Positions 1 through 8,318 of a DNA stretch of 48,117 nt are shown here, piece by piece. Both the position numbers and the translations under genes were made by a program. The notes below the pieces were generated by a model. The model did not search any database and had not been told where the DNA came from. It saw nothing but the letters and a program-made list of their open reading frames with translations. The stretch is from an uncultured bacterium (GTDB lineage Bacteria; Actinomycetota; Coriobacteriia; Coriobacteriales; Coriobacteriaceae). Each line of letters begins with the position of its first letter. Position 1 is the first letter of the stretch. The stretch lies in the NCBI GenBank assembly GCA_905216145.1, contig CAJMST010000017.1:1-48117 (forward strand), read 5' to 3'.

Positions 1-78
1 ATGTTTTTATGTCCTGCTCATATCGTCTCTGCCGGCAGTTGGGGACATTCCTTGTGCTAGCGTTGCATCGAGTGCTTG

Positions 79-248
79 GGAAACCGCGACCCGGTTTTTG
101 GCCGAATAGCGGGTCGCATTTTCCGGATGGGGTGGGTTACGGAAAGTGCGACCCGGAATATTGCTCTGAAACGGGATGCGGTTTCCCTGATGCGCCTCAA
201 ACGGAAAGCATATCCCATTCCGGAGCTCCAAAACGGGATGCGCTTTCC
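79..248. repeat. Phased six-arm hairpin array A1
   Basis: Three tandem 46-bp inverted repeats lie at 79-124, 141-186 and 203-248. Each has 15-bp arms of the type GGAAANNGCRWCCCG around a 16-bp spacer. Arms begin at 79, 110, 141, 172, 203 and 234, which is an exact 31-bp step with alternating orientation. An array of the same geometry and related sequence lies at 14981-15150. I see no protein-coding gene in 1-290; short open frames here are shadows of the repeat. A motif GGGGACATTCCTTGTG near 40-55 belongs to another scattered repeat type. Function unknown. Confidence 0.85.
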
Positions 249-290
249 GCGCGGAAGAATTGTCGCAGCTGCGTTAAGCAGTGTCGCTCG

Positions 291-959
291 TTACTCGCCC
301 AGAATCAGCGCCGCTAGCTCGTCCTGGGTGTCCACCACGTAGTCGGCGCCGGCGGACTCCAGCTCTGCGCGGCCGCGGAAGCCCCAGCTGACGCCCGCAC
401 TCTTAAGGCCGGCGTTGTGACCGGTCAGGATATCGACATTGGAATCGCCCACATAGAGCGTGGTTGCCGGATCGGCGCCCAGCTCCTCCATCACATGCAG
501 CGTGACGGGTGCTTCGGGCTTAGGCGGAAACGCGTCAACACGGCCCTGCACCAGCGCAAAGCGCTCGGAACCAAAATACTTCTCGATAAGCGGAGCCGCC
601 GAGACGTGGTCCTTGTTGGTGAGCACGGCAAGCTGCACACCCGCGGCGCGCAAACGGTCGAGCATCTCGATTGTGCCGGCATAGGGGGCGGTGTGGTCCT
701 CCTTGTGCTCGCCGTAGTAAGCCCTAAACTCGGCAAGCGTCTGCTCAAACATACGGCCGTCGCCCGCATACTCGGCAGGCATAAAGCGCTCAACCAGCTT
801 GAGCATGCCGTTTCCCACCTTGTAGCGGTACTCGTCAACGGCAAACGTGGGCCAGCCGTGCATCTCGCAGGTATGGTTGCCGGCGGCCGCCAGGTCTTCG
901 AGCGTGTTGAGGATGGTGCCGTCCAGATCAAAAATCACATGGGAAAAAGCTGCTGCCAT
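291..959 (-). CDS. gph: HAD-family phosphatase, phosphoglycolate phosphatase-like
   Basis: This 222-aa protein is a haloacid dehalogenase superfamily hydrolase. The N-terminal motif I DLDGTILNTLEDL carries the two catalytic Asp residues, the cap domain follows, motif II is VLTNKDH and motif III/IV is VGDSNVDILTGHNAG. This pattern is typical of phosphoglycolate phosphatase and related sugar-phosphate phosphatases, but the exact substrate cannot be read from sequence. I start at the ATG at 959 because GGGAG lies 5 nt upstream; an ATG 15 nt earlier has no good ribosome site. It follows hypE on the same strand after an 104-nt gap, so it may be the last gene of the hyp transcript, though a hydrogenase role is not implied. 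Confidence 0.85.
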   Translation of the reverse strand: MAAAFSHVIFDLDGTILNTLEDLAAAGNHTCEMHGWPTFAVDEYRYKVGNGMLKLVERFMPAEYAGDGRMFEQTLAEFRAYYGEHKEDHTAPYAGTIEMLDRLRAAGVQLAVLTNKDHVSAAPLIEKYFGSERFALVQGRVDAFPPKPEAPVTLHVMEELGADPATTLYVGDSNVDILTGHNAGLKSAGVSWGFRGRAELESAGADYVVDTQDELAALILGE

Positions 960-1063
960 GAAAGCTCCCGTCATTGGGTTTCAAAACGCACCTCATAATA
1001 CTGGGCATGCGTGCCGGGCATGTTTGGAATCTGAATATCTTTAATAGCCCTGAGCCTTTGTCG

Positions 1064-2098
1064 TTAGCAAATTCTCGGCAGCTGCTCTCCTACGAGCATG
1101 TCGAGGATGCGGGTCGAGCCCCAGCCGGTGCGCACGCGCACGGCGGGATGGGCGCCCTCGGCAAGTGGCAGCACGCGGCCGATGATGGCGGCATTCTCGC
1201 CGTAGCGGGCGGCGCGCATGGCGCTCAGCGCGGCATCGGCTTGCTCGGCCGGCACGACGGCAACCATCTTGCCCTCGTTTGCCACCTGCAGCACATCGTA
1301 GCCGAGCATCTCGCAGGCGGCCTGCACGTCGGGACGCACGGGCACATCGTCCTCGTCGATCTCCATGGTAACGCCGCTGGCCTGCGCAAACTCGTTGAGC
1401 GTCGAGGCCAAGCCACCGCGCGTGGGGTCGCGAAAGCAGCGTGTGTCGGGTGCTGCAGCAAGCACATCGGCAATCAGGTGGTTGAGCGGCGCGGCGTCGC
1501 TTTCGATCGTGCTCGAAAACGCCAGGCCCTCGCGTTGGCTCATGATGGCGATACCGTGGTCGCCCAGTGTACCCGATACCAGAATGACATCGCCGGGCTG
1601 ACAGTTGGCGCCGCTGAGCGCTACGCCCGCGGGTACCTCGCCCACGCCGGCGGTATTGATATAGACGCCGTCGGCCCCGCCGCGCTCGACCACCTTAGTG
1701 TCGCCCGTGATTATGGACACGCCCGCCTCGTGCGCCGTTTCGGCCATCGTCTGCACAATCTGGTGGAGCTTATCCATGGGATAGCCCTCTTCGAGGATAA
1801 AGCCGCACGATAGGTAGCGCACGTTGGCGCCCGAGGTCGCGACGTCGTTGACGGTTCCGCACACGGCGAGGCGGCCGATGTTGCCACCGGGGAAGAACTG
1901 CGGCGAGACTACAAAGCCGTCGGTCGACATGGCGATGCGCCCGCTCGCGGGTAGCGCGGCGACGCCGGCATCGTTGCCCTCGAGCAGCTCGGGCGACCCA
2001 AAGGCATCCAGAAAGACCTCATCGATGATGCGCTTCATCATCTGTCCGCCAGAGCCGTGGCCCAGCAGGACGGTGCTATCGGTAACGCTATGGGACAT
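1064..2098 (-). CDS. hypE: Hydrogenase maturation protein HypE
   Basis: HypE (344 aa) is an ATP-dependent dehydratase that converts the carbamoyl group delivered by HypF on its C-terminal cysteine into a thiocyanate, the source of the cyanide ligands of the NiFe-hydrogenase iron. The sequence shows the N-terminal motif LGHGSGGQMMKRII, the PurM-like fold regions (STDGFVVSPQFFPGGNIG, GDTKVVERG) and the diagnostic C-terminus PRIC, whose last residue is the modified Cys. An in-frame TTG lies 6 nt upstream, but the ATG at 2098 with GGAG 8 nt before it is the better start. It is the last hyp gene of the hypF-C-D-E block, 48 nt after hypD. Confidence 0.97.
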   Translation of the reverse strand: MSHSVTDSTVLLGHGSGGQMMKRIIDEVFLDAFGSPELLEGNDAGVAALPASGRIAMSTDGFVVSPQFFPGGNIGRLAVCGTVNDVATSGANVRYLSCGFILEEGYPMDKLHQIVQTMAETAHEAGVSIITGDTKVVERGGADGVYINTAGVGEVPAGVALSGANCQPGDVILVSGTLGDHGIAIMSQREGLAFSSTIESDAAPLNHLIADVLAAAPDTRCFRDPTRGGLASTLNEFAQASGVTMEIDEDDVPVRPDVQAACEMLGYDVLQVANEGKMVAVVPAEQADAALSAMRAARYGENAAIIGRVLPLAEGAHPAVRVRTGWGSTRILDMLVGEQLPRIC

Positions 2099-2146
2099 AT
2101 CCAAAACTCCAATCGTGGGTGGTGCCGGTGTGCGGGTTCGTCCGGG

Positions 2147-3259
2147 CTAGTCGCGATAACGGTAGTGTGCCGCGCAGCTGCCTTCGGAGCTCACCATACA
2201 CGGGCCGACGGGGTGCTCGGGCGTGCAGGTGCGGCCAAAGAGCGGGCAGTCGCTCGGCGTAATGGCCCCGCGCAGCACGTCGCCGCAGCGGCACCCACGC
2301 GGCTCGACCGTCGCCTCAACGGGCACGTCAAAGCGAGTGCGGGCATCAAAGCGCGAGAACTCGGGGCGGATGGAAAGGCCCGAGTTGGCAATCGGCCCCA
2401 GTCCGCGCCACGTGGTGTCGCATGGCTCAAACACCTGCTCGACCAGCTGGCGCGCCACGGGGTTGCCGTCTGCGTTGACGCCACGGCGGTAGGCGTTGTC
2501 GATCGCGGGCCTGTCCTCAACAACCATCTGGACCAGCATGCAGATGCCCTGCAGGATATCGACCGGTTCAAATCCCGTGACCACGCCCGGGGTATTGAAC
2601 TCGTCGACCAAAAAGCTAAAGGGCGCCAAGCCCGTGATGGTGGCGACGTGTCCCGGCAGGATAAAGCCGTCGATGGTGGTCTCGGGATCGTTGGCAATCG
2701 CGCGCAACGCCGGCGGCGTGGTCTTGTGGGCGCAATAGACCGAGAAGTTCTGGAGTCCGCGTGCATCGGCCTCCAAAATGGCGGCGGCGATGGTGGGCGT
2801 TGTGGTCTCAAAGCCGACGCCCATAAAGATGACCGGGCGATCGGGGTTTTGCTCGGCAATGTCGAGCGCGTCGAGCGGGGAGTACACAATGCGAATATCG
2901 CGCCCCGCCGCCTTTTGCGCAGAAAGTGAGGTGGACGATCCGGGCACGCGCATCATGTCGCCAAAGGTGGTGATGATGGCGCCGTCTATGTTGGCGAGTG
3001 CGATTGCGTGGTCGATGTCGCGGTTGGCGGTGACGCAGACGGGGCAGCCCGGGCCGCTCAGCAGCTTGAGCCCGGCCGGCATAATGGAGCGAAAGCCATA
3101 GCGCCCGATGCTCACGGTATGCGTGCCGCAGACTTCCATAAGGTTGATGGCGCGGTCGCCGACAAGCTCATGAATGCGCTCGATGAGCTCGCGAGCCAGC
3201 TTGGGATTGCGGAATGCCGAGAAGTCGATACCGGAGCGAGCCGGCTGCTCGGGCGCCAC
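2147..3259 (-). CDS. hypD: Hydrogenase maturation protein HypD
   Basis: HypD (370 aa) is the [4Fe-4S] scaffold on which, together with HypC, the Fe(CN)2CO group is assembled. Visible landmarks are MEVCGTHTVSIGRYG near the N-terminus, GPGCPVCVT in the first domain, and the C-terminal cysteine-rich stretch with CRCGDVLRG, CPLFGRTC and GPCMVSSEGSCAAHY that holds the cluster. Length matches the family. The start is a GTG at 3259 that shares its first base with the TAG stop of hypC, so the two genes are translationally coupled, as suits subunits of one complex. No frameshift is seen. Confidence 0.97.
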   Translation of the reverse strand: MAPEQPARSGIDFSAFRNPKLARELIERIHELVGDRAINLMEVCGTHTVSIGRYGFRSIMPAGLKLLSGPGCPVCVTANRDIDHAIALANIDGAIITTFGDMMRVPGSSTSLSAQKAAGRDIRIVYSPLDALDIAEQNPDRPVIFMGVGFETTTPTIAAAILEADARGLQNFSVYCAHKTTPPALRAIANDPETTIDGFILPGHVATITGLAPFSFLVDEFNTPGVVTGFEPVDILQGICMLVQMVVEDRPAIDNAYRRGVNADGNPVARQLVEQVFEPCDTTWRGLGPIANSGLSIRPEFSRFDARTRFDVPVEATVEPRGCRCGDVLRGAITPSDCPLFGRTCTPEHPVGPCMVSSEGSCAAHYRYRD

Positions 3260-3519
3260 TAGTAAGCCTCCGCCGGGTTGGTGGCAAGCTGGTCTTCTTC
3301 GACCAGCTCGGACATAGCATTAACAAGCTCGAGCGTTTCCTGCGCTTCCTGCTCGTCGACAATCTGGATGCCAAAGCCGGCGTGTACGAGAATATAGTCG
3401 CCAACCTGCGCCGTCGGTACGAGTCGCAGCGACACAGGGCGCTCGATGCCCATCATGTCGACGGTGGCCTTGAGGTCGTCGTCGCGTTTGACTACTTTAC
3501 CGGGAACGGCAAGGCACAT
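3259..3519 (-). CDS. hypC: Hydrogenase maturation chaperone HypC
   Basis: HypC (86 aa) is a small OB-fold chaperone that carries the Fe(CN)2CO unit from HypD to the hydrogenase large-subunit precursor. The N-terminus MCLAVPGKVV has the essential Cys2, and the conserved VGDYILVHAGFGIQ holds the family His. The ATG at 3519 is preceded by AAGGGG at a good distance. It is placed after hypF (134-nt gap) and overlaps hypD by one base. The acidic C-terminal tail (about 15 residues) is longer than in minimal family members. Confidence 0.97.
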   Translation of the reverse strand: MCLAVPGKVVKRDDDLKATVDMMGIERPVSLRLVPTAQVGDYILVHAGFGIQIVDEQEAQETLELVNAMSELVEEDQLATNPAEAY

Positions 3520-3653
3520 ATTGTTCCCCTTTTATACGCTTTGCGCTGGACGGGCGCTTAATAATCCATCAGTTGATGGTAGCGCTCGCGGGGTTCGCGG
3601 GCAAACGCGTTACGCCTGTGAGACGGCTGGGCACAGCGGCGTGCGAGGGCGAG

Positions 3654-6125
3654 CTACTGCGATGCAATCTGCGCAAGACGAGCGCTTGCGACCGCCGCCT
3701 GACCGTAGGCGATGCAGCCGTCATTGACGGGTACGGTGTGGGGGACCAAGACAGCAAGGCTCGCGCTTTTGAGCTCGCGGGTGAGGAGCTGAAGCAGAAG
3801 TCGGTTCATGAACACGCCGCCCGAGAGCGCGACGGTGTCGATGCCCTCGCGTACGCAGATATCGCTGGCGATGTGTGCCGAGGAGCGTGCGATGGCGACA
3901 TGGAAGTCGAGCGCGAGCTTGTCGGCGGGCGCTCCGGCTTCAATTCCCTCCAAAAGTGCCTCAAAGAGTGCTTTCTGGTCCAGAACATCGGGGCCGTCCA
4001 GCCACGATGGGTCAGATGCGGAGTAGCCGGCGTTGTCGTCGGGAAAATGGGCGATTTCGCTGTCGAGCGCGCGCCAGGCGGCGGCTTCGAGCTCGATGGC
4101 GGGTTCGCCCTCGTAGGTTGCCTTGTCGCAGATGCCCAGAATTGCTGCCGCGGCATCAAAGAGACGCCCCATGCTGCTGGTACGCGGGCTGTTGATGCCG
4201 CGCTCGATCATGGTGGCTGTCACGCTGCGCGTTTGCTCGTCGAGGCTGTCCAAAAGCCGAGCGGCACCTGGGTGCTCGAGCAGACCGAGCTCACTGAGCA
4301 GGGCAAAGGCGTTGCGGCGGGCGTCGCGCACGGAGGCCGCCCCGCCGGGGAGCGCCCAGGTGCGCAAATGCGCGGCGCGTTCAAAGCCGCCAAGGCTGGC
4401 AACAAGAAACTCGCCGCCCCAAATGGTCCCATCGGTGCCGGCGCCGGTGCCGTCAAAGGCGATGCCAAGGACGCGCGCGTCGGTTGTAAGCTGGCCCGCG
4501 GCGATGGCCTCGGCCATTACGCTCGCGATATGCGCATGATGGTGCTGCACCTCGACGAGCGGCAGATTGCATTTTCGCGCCTGCTCGCGCGCCCACTGGC
4601 CCGATAGATAGCTGGGGTGTACATCGCAGGCCAAGGCGGCGGGCGCCAAATCAAAGAGATCTTCCAAGCGCGTGCGCGCGGCGTTCCAGGCATCGAAGGT
4701 CCCGCCGTTTTCAACATCGCCGATATGCTGCGACACAAAACAGGGCGCCTCGCCGTTCGTCCCTTCACGTGTGAGCGCAATCGTGGCCTTTTGTTGTGGC
4801 CCGCAGGCGAGCACGCAGGACGGAGCGCCGTCGAGCGCCGGCAACGGCAGCGGCTGGGGTGCATATCCCCGAGCGCGGCGCACGGGCATAACGGCGCCGT
4901 CGACCACGCGCACCACGGAATCGTCATAGCGCGAGAGAATCGCGCGGTCGTTACCGAGCAACGCGTCGGCGATGCCGGCGGCAACGAGGTGTTCCCAGGC
5001 AAGGTCGTCGTCGGTCTCGATGGGTTCTTCGCTCAGGTTTCCGCTGGTCATGACGAGCGCGTGCATACCGCAGACTTCTGCCGCGGCAAGCAACAGATGT
5101 TGAAGCGGCGTATAGGGGAGCATGACGCCGAGCTTGGGCAGGTCGTGCGCGACAGATGGCGCGAGGGCGAGGATGTCGGGGGAACCGTCGTTGTCCTCGC
5201 TAACAGTGCGCCGGCGCAGCAGCACGATGGGGCGGATACTGCCAGCGAGCAGATCGCGTTCAGCATCATCGATATGACACAGGCGCTCGGTATCAGCAAG
5301 ACTACGTACCATGACGGCAAGTGGTTTGTTGCTGCGGCGTTTGCGACGGCGCAACTCGGCCACCGCCTGCTCGTTGGCAGCGTCACAGGCTAGATGGAAT
5401 CCGCCCAGGCCCTTGATGGCGACGATGCCACCGCTGGCCAGCAGCTCAACGCAGCGCTCGATGATAGCGTCGCTGGCCTCGCGTGTGGTGCCGACGGCCG
5501 GTGTCGCGGACGAATTCCCGCACGCATTGCCGTTTACAGCCTCGCGCCACGTAATATGCGGCCCGCAATCAAAGCAGGCATCGGGCTGCGCGTGAAAACG
5601 CCGGTCGAGTGGGTCGACATACTCCGCAGCGCACTTGGGACACATGGGAAAACAATCCATCGACGTGGCCGCTCGGTCATAAGGCAGCGATCGGATGATG
5701 GTAAAGCGTGGGCCGCAGTTAGTGCAGTTGATAAAGGGGTAGTGATAGCGTCGGTCGGCGGGATCGAACAACTCGCGCAGGCAATCGTCACAGGTGGCGA
5801 TATCGGGCGAGACGAGCGTCGTGTGCGCGGTCTGGTCCTGCGACGCCACAATGTGAAAGCCCTGCTCATCGGCAGCGCTCCAGCCGCCAGGCTCCAAATC
5901 CGCAATATCGACTCGCTCAACGCGAGCTGCCGCAGGCGCATGCTCAGAAAGCGCGGCAACAAAAGCATCGAGCGCATCGGCCAAAGCGTGCGCCTCGATA
6001 TGCACGCCGTCGCCCGCATTGAGCACCCATCCACAAATGCCATGTGCCATGGCCTCGCGATACACAAACGGTCGCATGCCAACGCCCTGCACAATGCCCG
6101 TCACATGAATATGCGCATGCCGCAT
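3654..6125 (-). CDS. hypF: Carbamoyltransferase HypF
   Basis: HypF (823 aa) makes carbamoyl-adenylate from carbamoyl phosphate and ATP and passes the carbamoyl group to HypE. All domains are present in order: acylphosphatase (1-90, motif GIVQGVGMRPFVYR), two Zn-finger units (CDDCLREL with CTNCGPRF; CPKCAAEY with CFDCGP), a YrdC-like domain (near 205-390, GGIVAIKGLGGFHLACDA), and a Kae1-like C-terminal domain (HHHAHIASVMAE, GIAFDGTGAGTDGTIWGG, ALSGGVFMNRLL). I use the ATG at 6125 (protein starting MRHAHIHV) because GAGGGG lies 6 nt upstream and it matches the start of the acylphosphatase fold; an upstream start would add 9 residues. It precedes hypC and follows nikR on the minus strand, with a hairpin repeat in its leader. 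Confidence 0.96.
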   Translation of the reverse strand: MRHAHIHVTGIVQGVGMRPFVYREAMAHGICGWVLNAGDGVHIEAHALADALDAFVAALSEHAPAAARVERVDIADLEPGGWSAADEQGFHIVASQDQTAHTTLVSPDIATCDDCLRELFDPADRRYHYPFINCTNCGPRFTIIRSLPYDRAATSMDCFPMCPKCAAEYVDPLDRRFHAQPDACFDCGPHITWREAVNGNACGNSSATPAVGTTREASDAIIERCVELLASGGIVAIKGLGGFHLACDAANEQAVAELRRRKRRSNKPLAVMVRSLADTERLCHIDDAERDLLAGSIRPIVLLRRRTVSEDNDGSPDILALAPSVAHDLPKLGVMLPYTPLQHLLLAAAEVCGMHALVMTSGNLSEEPIETDDDLAWEHLVAAGIADALLGNDRAILSRYDDSVVRVVDGAVMPVRRARGYAPQPLPLPALDGAPSCVLACGPQQKATIALTREGTNGEAPCFVSQHIGDVENGGTFDAWNAARTRLEDLFDLAPAALACDVHPSYLSGQWAREQARKCNLPLVEVQHHHAHIASVMAEAIAAGQLTTDARVLGIAFDGTGAGTDGTIWGGEFLVASLGGFERAAHLRTWALPGGAASVRDARRNAFALLSELGLLEHPGAARLLDSLDEQTRSVTATMIERGINSPRTSSMGRLFDAAAAILGICDKATYEGEPAIELEAAAWRALDSEIAHFPDDNAGYSASDPSWLDGPDVLDQKALFEALLEGIEAGAPADKLALDFHVAIARSSAHIASDICVREGIDTVALSGGVFMNRLLLQLLTRELKSASLAVLVPHTVPVNDGCIAYGQAAVASARLAQIASQ

Positions 6126-6148
6126 GCGACACCCCTCATCAAAACCGA

Positions 6149-6219
6149 CCAAAAAGGGACAGGTTTATTTTGGTAGGTAAAACTTCTAAACCTGCCAAAA
6201 CAAACCTGTCCCTATTTGG
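6149..6219. repeat. Hairpin repeat, GGGACAGG type (family B)
   Basis: Two 23-bp arms, 6156-6178 and 6190-6212, pair with two differences that still allow G-U pairs, around an 11-nt loop; partial pairing extends into the flanks. The arm contains GGGACAGG, a core also seen in the loops of the family D hairpins near 22.5-24.2 kb. It lies in the nikR-hypF gap, so in RNA it would sit in the hypF leader. There is no clear T-tract for termination on the minus strand. It looks like a REP-type intergenic element. Confidence 0.8.
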
Positions 6220-6242
6220 CAGGTGCGCTGCGGGAAATCCCG

Positions 6243-6755
6243 CTACAGCCCCAGGCTCTGCTTGGTGGCGGCGCACGTGAGCTCGCCGTGCTTAACGCCG
6301 CGCAGGCCCAGCAGACGGTCAGCCAGCTCGTAGACACGTTCGCCGCGACCCTTGAGCGCCAGAATCTCCAAGCAGTTGTGGTGATCCAGATGCACATGCA
6401 TGGTCGATACGATCTCGTCGGTGTAGTCGTGCTGCACTTCGTCCAGACGGCGCGTCAGGTCGCCGGTATGGTGGTCGTAGATCATGGTGAGCGACCCGAT
6501 AACATGCTCATCGGGCGTGCGCATCTGCTCCTTGGCGATCGAGGCGCGAATCAGGTCGCGCACGGCCTCGGAGCGGTTGGCCACGTCGCCGCGGCGCGCG
6601 ATCTGTTCGTCAAAACGGCGCAGCAGGTCGTCCGGTGCGGTAACCGAAAAGCGGACCAGCTCGGAGCCGGAGCCACTACAGTGGCAGCCTGCGTCACCAT
6701 CCGCCCCGTGCGGATGCTCGTGCTCGTACCCGCAGCCGTGCTCATGTTCGGCCAC
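6243..6755 (-). CDS. nikR: Nickel-responsive regulator NikR with His/Cys-rich N-terminal extension
   Basis: This 170-aa protein has a ribbon-helix-helix DNA-binding domain (about 34-75: ELVRFSVTAPDDLLRRFDEQ, NRSEAVRDLIR) followed by the ACT-like metal-sensing domain. The residues that match the high-affinity nickel ligands of E. coli NikR are present: the His in VQHDY, both His in MHVHL and the Cys in NCLEI. Unusually, about 30 residues with many His and Cys (MAEHEHGCGYEHEHPHG, then GCHC) precede the first domain, probably an extra metal-binding tail. The start is a GTG one base after the stop of the 82-aa gene, implying translational coupling. Its place upstream of hypF suggests nickel control of hydrogenase maturation. 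Confidence 0.93.
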   Translation of the reverse strand: MAEHEHGCGYEHEHPHGADGDAGCHCSGSGSELVRFSVTAPDDLLRRFDEQIARRGDVANRSEAVRDLIRASIAKEQMRTPDEHVIGSLTMIYDHHTGDLTRRLDEVQHDYTDEIVSTMHVHLDHHNCLEILALKGRGERVYELADRLLGLRGVKHGELTCAATKQSLGL

Positions 6756-6756
6756 G

Positions 6757-7005
6757 TTACACCAGCTTCACGGAGCCGACGGAGTTGTGGTCGGCCTCGA
6801 TGGCTTCCTCGTAGCCCTCGAGCGCGTCATGCGCCTCGTGCAGCGCGGCCATGGCGGCCTCGAGCTTGGCGCCGATGCGCTCCATGTCAAAATTCTCGGT
6901 CGCATGCAGCAGCTGATGGCTCCACTCATGAGCGAGCTCGATGGTGTCGTCGACCTGTTTGACGCTCATGGCAAGCTGGCTCATGTTCATTCCAACATCA
7001 TGCAT
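6757..7005 (-). CDS. Small helical protein of unknown function, upstream of nikR
   Basis: I do not recognise this 82-aa protein. It begins MHDVGMNMSQLAM and reads as two long amphipathic helices (about 10-35 and 40-70) rich in Ala, Glu and His; it has no signal peptide or membrane segment. The ATG at 7005 has a good AAGGAGA site 6 nt upstream. Its stop codon is one base from the GTG start of nikR, so the two are expressed together. By position it is probably a partner in nickel handling or a helical accessory protein; that is inference only. A direct repeat of GTTCAG (7031 and 7039) in its leader could be a regulatory site. Confidence 0.75.
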   Translation of the reverse strand: MHDVGMNMSQLAMSVKQVDDTIELAHEWSHQLLHATENFDMERIGAKLEAAMAALHEAHDALEGYEEAIEADHNSVGSVKLV

Positions 7006-7080
7006 GGAAAATCTCCTTTTGTATGGGGCAGTTCAGTGGTTCAGATTTTACTACGCCCGCTCTGCGCGCAGCTGCATAAG

Positions 7081-7117
7081 AAAACGGGTACGAGTCTGTG
7101 CGACCCGCACCCGTTCA
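7081..7117 (-). terminator. Probable terminator of trxA
   Basis: Read on the minus strand, an imperfect stem formed by AACGGGT and ACCCGTT around a loop is followed by a T-rich run TTTTCTT. It lies downstream of the thioredoxin gene and upstream of the 82-aa/nikR operon, so it should separate the two transcripts. Confidence 0.6.
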
Positions 7118-7226
7118 CTGGGGGCTGTTTGTGACTACCATACTATCCGTGGTTGCACTCGGTGCATCCAGAAGTCCGGCGAGCGGTGCAAAAGCGCTCA
7201 TGGACGGCGGGTAAGTAACAAGCGTA

Positions 7227-7547
7227 TTACAGATGCTTCTCCAGCAGCGCCTGCAGCCTCGTCTTGGGCAGAGCGCCAACCGAGCGGTCAATCTCCTCGC
7301 CGTTCTTAAACACAATCAGCGTGGGGATGCTCATGACGCCATACTTCATGGCCAGGTCCTGGTTGTCGTCGACGTTGCATTTGGCAACGGCAAGCTTGCC
7401 CGCCAGCTCATCGGCAACCTCGTCAACGATGGGCGAGAGGGAGCGGCAGGGACCGCACCACGGTGCCCAAAAATCGACCAGCACGGGCAGGCTGTCGTTA
7501 ACGACGGAATCGAAGTTCTCGGGGGTAATCTGCTTAATGTCAGCCAT
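7227..7547 (-). CDS. trxA: Thioredoxin
   Basis: A 106-aa thioredoxin of normal length. The redox motif WCGPC sits in DFWAPWCGPCRSL near residue 30, and the conserved cis-Pro is in MSIPTLIVFKNG. It reduces disulfides in cytoplasmic proteins, with thioredoxin reductase elsewhere. I chose the ATG at 7547 (protein MADIKQITPENF) because GGAGG lies 5 nt before it; longer readings would add 28 residues unlike any thioredoxin. It appears to be transcribed alone, divergent from the gene at 7684. Confidence 0.96.
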   Translation of the reverse strand: MADIKQITPENFDSVVNDSLPVLVDFWAPWCGPCRSLSPIVDEVADELAGKLAVAKCNVDDNQDLAMKYGVMSIPTLIVFKNGEEIDRSVGALPKTRLQALLEKHL

Positions 7548-7683
7548 GGTGACCTCCATAATGCGACGCGGCTCGGCCGCGTAAAACTCAGTACGACCGT
7601 GCTTATACCCAGCCGCCCGCAAAGCAACCACTCGCGGGCGGCTCTTTTATATAATGGTGGGCACGCAAACGATTGGAGAGCGC

Positions 7684-8259
7684 ATGCCCACGTCACAAAG
7701 CCAGAAAAAAGAAGCCATCGCCCAGGCGACCGAGCAGGAGCTCGCATCGCTCGCGGGCCGTGGCGTGCGTATCGCGGGCAACGCGTGCTCGCCGATCGTG
7801 CTGGTCAAAGGCGATTTGGACGAGGCCGAGCGTTCGGGTGGCGAGCTTGCCGCCGGCCCGGATGGCGCGGCGTTGCGCAAGGCGCTTGGGGCCATCGGCT
7901 ACGCGCCCGAGGATTTTTGCGTGCTGGCAAGCGTCGCCGGCGTGGGTGACGGAGCGGTCGCGGTGGGCGAGACTCTGCCGTGCGAGCTGTTCCGCGAGGC
8001 GCTTGAGGCTTTGGACCCCGAGGCAGTGCTACTGCTCGACAACAACGCGGCTGACGCCATGCGCGAGACCTACGCCGATATGCTCGTGGCGATCGATGAC
8101 TTCGACACCGCCATGCTCAAGCCCGGCCTGGTCGCCCATGTGCAGGGCCGCCGCGTGCTCGCGCTCGACGGCTTTGAGGCGGCACTCACCGACAGGGCCG
8201 CTAAGCAGCGCATGTGGGCATACATCAAGCAGCTGACCCCGGCGGCTGCACCGCTGTAG
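7684..8259 (+). CDS. Uracil-DNA-glycosylase-like fold protein, probably inactive
   Basis: This 191-aa protein has no name I can give with confidence. Its layout follows the family 4/5 uracil-DNA glycosylases: an N-terminal strand IVLVKGDLDEAER where the active-site motif should be, then GPDGAALRKALGAIGYAPED, PEAVLLLDNNAADAM (in place of the usual P-x-V-I-x-L-G-x-x-A-A), and a C-terminal AAKQRMWAYIKQL like the closing helix of those enzymes. The Fe-S cysteines and the GEAPG-type catalytic motif are missing, so if related it is degenerate. The ATG at 7684 has GGAG 5 nt upstream. It is convergent with the histidine kinase gene. Confidence 0.6.
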   Translation: MPTSQSQKKEAIAQATEQELASLAGRGVRIAGNACSPIVLVKGDLDEAERSGGELAAGPDGAALRKALGAIGYAPEDFCVLASVAGVGDGAVAVGETLPCELFREALEALDPEAVLLLDNNAADAMRETYADMLVAIDDFDTAMLKPGLVAHVQGRRVLALDGFEAALTDRAAKQRMWAYIKQLTPAAAPL

Positions 8260-8318
8260 CGGACCGGAGCCGGTAAGGCGGCCCTGACGGGTCGAGCGCG
8301 GCACCGGCTTATCGCGCC

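Noticed and set aside
79..248. CRISPR array
   Set aside because: Repeat arms alternate in orientation, spacers are short and partly conserved, and no cas genes are near.
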